From positions 1 to 18,416 of the forward strand of contig JAEVYX010000007.1 of assembly GCA_023392515.1 (NCBI GenBank): a DNA stretch of 18,416 nt. The letters run 5' to 3'. This document shows positions 14,862 to 18,416 of the stretch, piece after piece. Source of the DNA: Bacillota bacterium. GTDB taxonomy: Bacteria; Bacillota; Clostridia; Christensenellales; Aristaeellaceae. The stretch's first letter is position 1; every line of letters starts with the position of its first letter. The position numbers and the translations under genes are program-made. The notes under the pieces are model-generated. The model had not been told where the DNA came from, searched no databases, and worked only from the letters and a program-made list of their open reading frames with translations.

Positions 14862-15793
14862 ACCCTTTCCACCACCCGCAATTTCGCACTGCGGGATCTT
14901 GGATTGCGGGCAATTTCCTCCTGGGAGGGCGGCACCGCACCTCCCGCAAGCACCTTCCCTATCGGCTTTTTCCCGCAGGTGCAGATGGGCGCCTTGGGGG
15001 GGCAGGTGCAGGGGTTTTGCATGGTCCGAAAGGCTTGCTTTACAATCCTGTCCTCCAGGGAATGGAAGGTTATCACGCAAAGCCTCCCCCCCGGTTTCAA
15101 GCAATCCACAAAATCGGAAAGGGCGCGGGACAGCGGGTCCAGCTCATCGTTAATCGCTATGCGGATAGCCTGGAATGTTCGGCGGGCCGGATGACCTTCA
15201 TCCTTCCTGCGCACCGCCTTGGGGATGGCGTTGTCCACCACCTGCACCAAGTCTCCTGTGGTGGAAAGAGGGGTCTCCCGCCGCCTTTCCACCACAAACT
15301 TTGCAATACGGGCAGCCCATTTTTCCTCGCCATAGGTGATGAGGGCATGGGCAATCTCTTTCTCGTCTGCCTGATTGAGCCATTGCGCCGCAGTAACGCC
15401 CTGGGTCGGGTCCATGCGCATATCCAGCGGCGCATCCTCATGGTAGGAAAAACCCCGCTCCGCCGTATCCAACTGATGGGATGAAACACCCAGATCCAAT
15501 AAGGCCCCATCCAGCATAGGCGCTCCCGCTTCTTGCAAAAGCGCCTTCACATCATGAAAATTGCCATGCAGCGCAAAAAAGCCCGGATATTCCTTCAGCC
15601 GTTCTTTTGCCGCTTGAATGGCAGCCGGGTCCCGGTCGATGCCGTACAGCACCGCCCCTCCCCCCGCCGTGCGCAAAATCTCCCCACTGTGGCCGCCGCC
15701 GCCCAGGGTTCCATCGGCGTATACGCCGCCGGGCCGGATGTTCAGCCAATGCAGGACCTCGCCTAAAAGCACAGGCTCATGCCGAAATTCCAT
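14858..15793 (-). CDS. rsmH: 16S rRNA N4-methyltransferase RsmH (C1402)
   Basis: RsmH (formerly MraW) adds the N4 methyl group to C1402 of 16S rRNA. The 311-residue protein begins FRHEPVLLGEVL and has the SAM-binding ADGTLGGGGHS (26-36), LLDLGVSSHQLD (98-109), RRTFQAIRIAINDEL and ITFHSLEDRIVK. A cysteine cluster near the C-terminus (Cys262, 264, 271, 273) is common in Bacillota homologues. The ATG at 15793 is preceded by AGGGGAGGT about 6 nt upstream. In most bacteria rsmH leads the division/cell-wall cluster beside mraZ and ftsL; here it sits between folC (30 nt upstream) and rsmI (4 nt overlap). No mraZ or ftsL is seen. Confidence 0.97.
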   Translation of the reverse strand: MEFRHEPVLLGEVLHWLNIRPGGVYADGTLGGGGHSGEILRTAGGGAVLYGIDRDPAAIQAAKERLKEYPGFFALHGNFHDVKALLQEAGAPMLDGALLDLGVSSHQLDTAERGFSYHEDAPLDMRMDPTQGVTAAQWLNQADEKEIAHALITYGEEKWAARIAKFVVERRRETPLSTTGDLVQVVDNAIPKAVRRKDEGHPARRTFQAIRIAINDELDPLSRALSDFVDCLKPGGRLCVITFHSLEDRIVKQAFRTMQNPCTCPPKAPICTCGKKPIGKVLAGGAVPPSQEEIARNPRSRSAKLRVVERV

Positions 15794-15823
15794 GGACGAC
15801 CTCCCCTGTTTTTTTCCAGCATA

Positions 15824-17119
15824 TCACATGAGGGACAGCTCCTGCAACCCCATGATTTCCCGCAGCGCCCCCGCCATATATAAAGAACCTGCCGCGATGA
15901 TAATCCCCTCCGGCCCTGCCAGCTCTGCTGCCCTTCGGAAGCCTTCCTGGAGGCTTTCCGCCGCAGACGCCTGACAGCCTGCCATAGTAAGATTTTGTGC
16001 CAACTCCTTTGCAGACAAGGCACGGTAATTATCCGGGGTCACAGTGACCGCCTTTGGTGCCAGGGATGCCATGTCCTGCAGCATATTCCCGGCCAGTTTG
16101 TCTTTTAAAACCCCGGTTAGCAGTACCCGCTTTTCGCCTTGGAGATACGTCTGTACATATTCCTTCAGTGCCTGTGCCCCTTGGGCATTGTGCGCCCCAT
16201 CCAGCAGTACTCGCGGCTGTCCCTGTATCCATTCCAATCGGGCCGGCCATCGCACTTTTGCCATGCCACAGCGCATCGCTTCTTCAGAGATCACCATATT
16301 AGGAAGTGTTTCAATGGCGCTGAGCGCCGTCAAGGCATTTCCCAACTGATGGGCGCCCGGCAAAGGGATGTATACATCCTTCATCATTCCCCTGGGTAGC
16401 AAAAAATCCCCATGGCTTCCATAAGCGTCCGCATGGGTCATTGCCGCCTGGCTTTCCCGAAGGGCTGTCAACGGCGATTGCTTTTCTCGGCAGGCTAAGT
16501 GTACCACCGCTTCCGCTTCGGGCAGGGCGGGATACAGCACCGCCGGTACCCGCTCTTTTATTATGCCCGCCTTCTCCCAGGCGATCTTTTCCAGGGTGTC
16601 TCCCAGATACTCCATATGATCCATATCCAAAGCGGTAATAACCGACAAACATGGTGTAATGACATTGGTAGGGTCCAGCCGCCCGCCCAGGCCGACTTCC
16701 ACCACCGCGATATCCACCTTCTCCTCCCAAAAGACGAGAAAGGCGGCAGCAGTGCCCAATTCGAAGGCAGTTGGAAACACATTATCTGCTGCCAGTTCTT
16801 CTGCCGCCTCTTTTACCCGGGTGACCGCCCGGGCCAAAGAATCATCAGATACGGGCACACCATTTAGCCGGATGCGTTCGTTATACCGCTGCAAATAAGG
16901 AGAGGTATATAACCCCACCTTTTTGCCTGCGGCCCTCAGCATAGCGTCCAGCATGGCACAAACAGACCCCTTGCCATTGGTGCCCGCCACATGAATGGCG
17001 GGCACCGGGGTCATGGGTATAGCAAGTTTTTGAATCAGAGCACGGGTGTTTTCCAAGCCGTTTTTCGCCCCCGTATACTGGGCGGCGTGTATATAGGCGA
17101 TTGCCTGCGCAGCGTTCAT
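15824..17119 (-). CDS. folC: Folylpolyglutamate synthase / dihydrofolate synthase
   Basis: FolC adds glutamate to dihydropteroate and polyglutamate tails to folates, keeping them in the cell. The 431-residue protein shows the Mur-ligase-type layout: YIHAAQYTGAKNGLENT at the N-terminus, the P-loop HVAGTNGKGSVCAML (Lys50), VGLYTSPYLQRYNERI, VEVGLGGRLDPTNVI, DMDHMEYLG, EKAGIIKE and LLDGAHNAQGAQAL. Whether it has the dihydrofolate synthase activity as well cannot be read from the sequence. The ATG at 17119 overlaps the valS stop by one base (TGATG), a coupling also fitting the known valS-folC order in Bacillota. It supplies folates that PurN and PurH across the window use, which is a metabolic link only. 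Confidence 0.96.
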   Translation of the reverse strand: MNAAQAIAYIHAAQYTGAKNGLENTRALIQKLAIPMTPVPAIHVAGTNGKGSVCAMLDAMLRAAGKKVGLYTSPYLQRYNERIRLNGVPVSDDSLARAVTRVKEAAEELAADNVFPTAFELGTAAAFLVFWEEKVDIAVVEVGLGGRLDPTNVITPCLSVITALDMDHMEYLGDTLEKIAWEKAGIIKERVPAVLYPALPEAEAVVHLACREKQSPLTALRESQAAMTHADAYGSHGDFLLPRGMMKDVYIPLPGAHQLGNALTALSAIETLPNMVISEEAMRCGMAKVRWPARLEWIQGQPRVLLDGAHNAQGAQALKEYVQTYLQGEKRVLLTGVLKDKLAGNMLQDMASLAPKAVTVTPDNYRALSAKELAQNLTMAGCQASAAESLQEGFRRAAELAGPEGIIIAAGSLYMAGALREIMGLQELSLM

Positions 17120-18416
17120 CAGCCCATCTCTTTCAATTCGGCGATGCGCTTGAGAAGCGTATCGGCCATGCTTTGGTTGGTGGCAAGCTTTTCTCGCTCC
17201 TGATCCACTAAAGCGGCGGGAGCCTTTGCCATAAAGCCTGGATTGTTCAGCTTTCCCTGCGCCCTTTCGATCTCTTTCAGAAGATTTTCATGCTCTTTGT
17301 TCAGGCGCGCGATTTCCTTTTCAAAATCCACCATATCCCCCAAGGGAATAAAAAGCTCTCCGGCGGCGCACACGGCACTCACCGTCTTTTCCGTAACCGT
17401 CGAGCGGTCCGAAATCACTTCGCCGTGGGATACGCCGGCCAGCCTTTGAAGGTATTGCTCCGCGCCCCCCAGCGCCTTTTCCCAGCCGGATGCGGGCAAA
17501 AGCATAAGCCGTACGCGCTTATTGGCCGGCACATTCATTTCCGCCCGCAGGTTGCGGATGGTACGGATCACATCCATCACACCCTGCATTTGATTTTCTT
17601 CTTCAGGGAAGTCAAATGCATCCTCTATAGCGGGCCAGACAGAAAGCATCAGGAAGCCGCTTGCGCCAGGGAGATTTTGGTACACAGCCTCCGTCAGGAA
17701 GGGCATGAAGGGATGCAAAAGCTTGAGCAGGCTTTCCAGCACATGGAGGAGAACCGCCTTTACGGTGGTCTTGCTGGCCTCATCCTCCCCCATCAGGCGG
17801 GATTTTGCCAGTTCAATATACCAGTCGCAGAATTCTGACCAGGCAAAATCGTATATCTTTTGGGCGGCCAGGCCAAAGTCTCCGTCCTCCATATGGGCGG
17901 ACACTTCCCGCACCGCTTCCTGGCAGCGGCTCAAAATCCACTTGTCGGGCAACTCAAATACTTTCCCGGCAAGCTCTTCCCGGCTGTCAATGTACATCAG
18001 CACAAAGCGGGAGGCATTCCACACCTTGTTGGCAAAGTTTCTGGCTGCCTCCACCTTGTCGGTAGAAAAGCGGGTATCATTGCCGGGGCTCACGCCCATA
18101 GCCAGGGAAAAGCGCAGCGCATCCGCGCCGTAGCTTTCGATCAATTCCAGAGGATCCACGCCATTGCCCAGGGATTTGGACATTTTGCGGCCCTTTTCAT
18201 CCCGTACCAAACCATGAATGAGCACCGTATGGAAGGGTGTTTCCCCCATCTGCTCAATGCCGCTGAAGATCATCCGGGCCACCCAGAAGAAGATGATATC
18301 ATAGCCTGTCACCAGTACATCTGTGGGATAGAAATATTTCAAGTCCTCTGTGTCCTCAGGCCACCCCAGCGTTGAAAAAGGCCACAGTGCGGAGGAGAAC
18401 CAGGTATCCAGCACGT
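17119..18416 (-). CDS. valS: Valyl-tRNA synthetase, C-terminal half only
   Basis: This is the C-terminal half (about 432 residues) of valyl-tRNA synthetase, which charges tRNA-Val. The frame is open to the window edge, so the N-terminus, HIGH motif and most of the editing domain are outside; the GTG at 18412-18414 is an internal valine. The visible part begins with VLDTWFSSALWPFSTLGWPE and YDIIFFWVARMI. Next come the KMSKS class I signature (bases 18172-18186), the anticodon-binding helical domain (FCDWYIELAKSRL, LLHPFMPFLTEAVYQNL), and a C-terminal coiled coil rich in Glu, Lys and Leu with NPGFMAKAPAALVDQER, typical of ValRS. The stop TGA overlaps the folC start. A T-box leader often controls valS in Bacillota, but it would lie upstream of the window. 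Confidence 0.98.
   Translation of the reverse strand, partial: VLDTWFSSALWPFSTLGWPEDTEDLKYFYPTDVLVTGYDIIFFWVARMIFSGIEQMGETPFHTVLIHGLVRDEKGRKMSKSLGNGVDPLELIESYGADALRFSLAMGVSPGNDTRFSTDKVEAARNFANKVWNASRFVLMYIDSREELAGKVFELPDKWILSRCQEAVREVSAHMEDGDFGLAAQKIYDFAWSEFCDWYIELAKSRLMGEDEASKTTVKAVLLHVLESLLKLLHPFMPFLTEAVYQNLPGASGFLMLSVWPAIEDAFDFPEEENQMQGVMDVIRTIRNLRAEMNVPANKRVRLMLLPASGWEKALGGAEQYLQRLAGVSHGEVISDRSTVTEKTVSAVCAAGELFIPLGDMVDFEKEIARLNKEHENLLKEIERAQGKLNNPGFMAKAPAALVDQEREKLATNQSMADTLLKRIAELKEMG

Noticed and set aside
14862..15104. An 81-codon upstream extension of the rsmI frame inside rsmH.
   Set aside because: The extra residues are rich in Gly, His, Pro and Cys, do not resemble RsmI, and overlap strongly coding rsmH; family members begin close to the YVVATPIGNL motif.
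1..18416. Search for mobile elements, CRISPR repeats, toxin-antitoxin or phage-defence genes.
   Set aside because: All long frames with family features are housekeeping genes, apart from the tautomerase and the pentapeptide protein; no transposase, integrase, repeat array or long terminal repeat was found.

Overview
The window looks like chromosomal DNA from a Bacillota (Clostridia-type) bacterium. The reasons are strong purine-rich Shine-Dalgarno (SD) sequences, TTG and GTG starts, an Fe-S-type PurF, the large single-chain PurL (with fused glutaminase) that is typical of Clostridia, a split class I fumarase and a valS-folC pair. The base composition is moderately GC-rich by eye (not computed), which suggests a higher-GC clostridial lineage. 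I cannot name a genus.

Right-pointing region (1-10887): the distal part of a purine biosynthesis operon. The order is purF (3' end only), purM, purN, purO, purH (transformylase domain only), purD, purL, purB, then a small MIF-type tautomerase. The genes are separated by at most 22 nt or overlap, and each from purM on has its own SD. With products encoded outside the window (PurC and PurE are not seen here), they take PRPP to IMP, and PurB also serves the AMP branch. The notable point is the last two steps to IMP: the usual bifunctional PurH is replaced by a transformylase-only PurH and a separate archaeal-type IMP cyclohydrolase (PurO). An intrinsic terminator follows the tautomerase.

Right-pointing region (10888-12521): a small unit with a candidate promoter, a Qnr/MfpA-like pentapeptide-repeat protein and endonuclease IV (nfo). 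Two perfect palindromes flank the pentapeptide gene. A strong bidirectional terminator ends this unit and the convergent operon from the other side.

Left-pointing region (12544-18416): a compact operon read valS (5' part outside the window), folC, rsmH, rsmI, fumarase alpha, fumarase beta. No gap exceeds 30 nt and two junctions overlap. rsmH and rsmI, whose products both methylate 16S rRNA C1402, overlap by 4 nt, and no division-cluster genes accompany rsmH.

There is no non-coding stretch over 300 bases, and I see no tRNA, rRNA, CRISPR array, insertion sequence or prophage gene. Most of the window is housekeeping. The parts most worth a second look are the split IMP-forming step, the rsmH-rsmI coupling and the pentapeptide-nfo unit with its palindromes.
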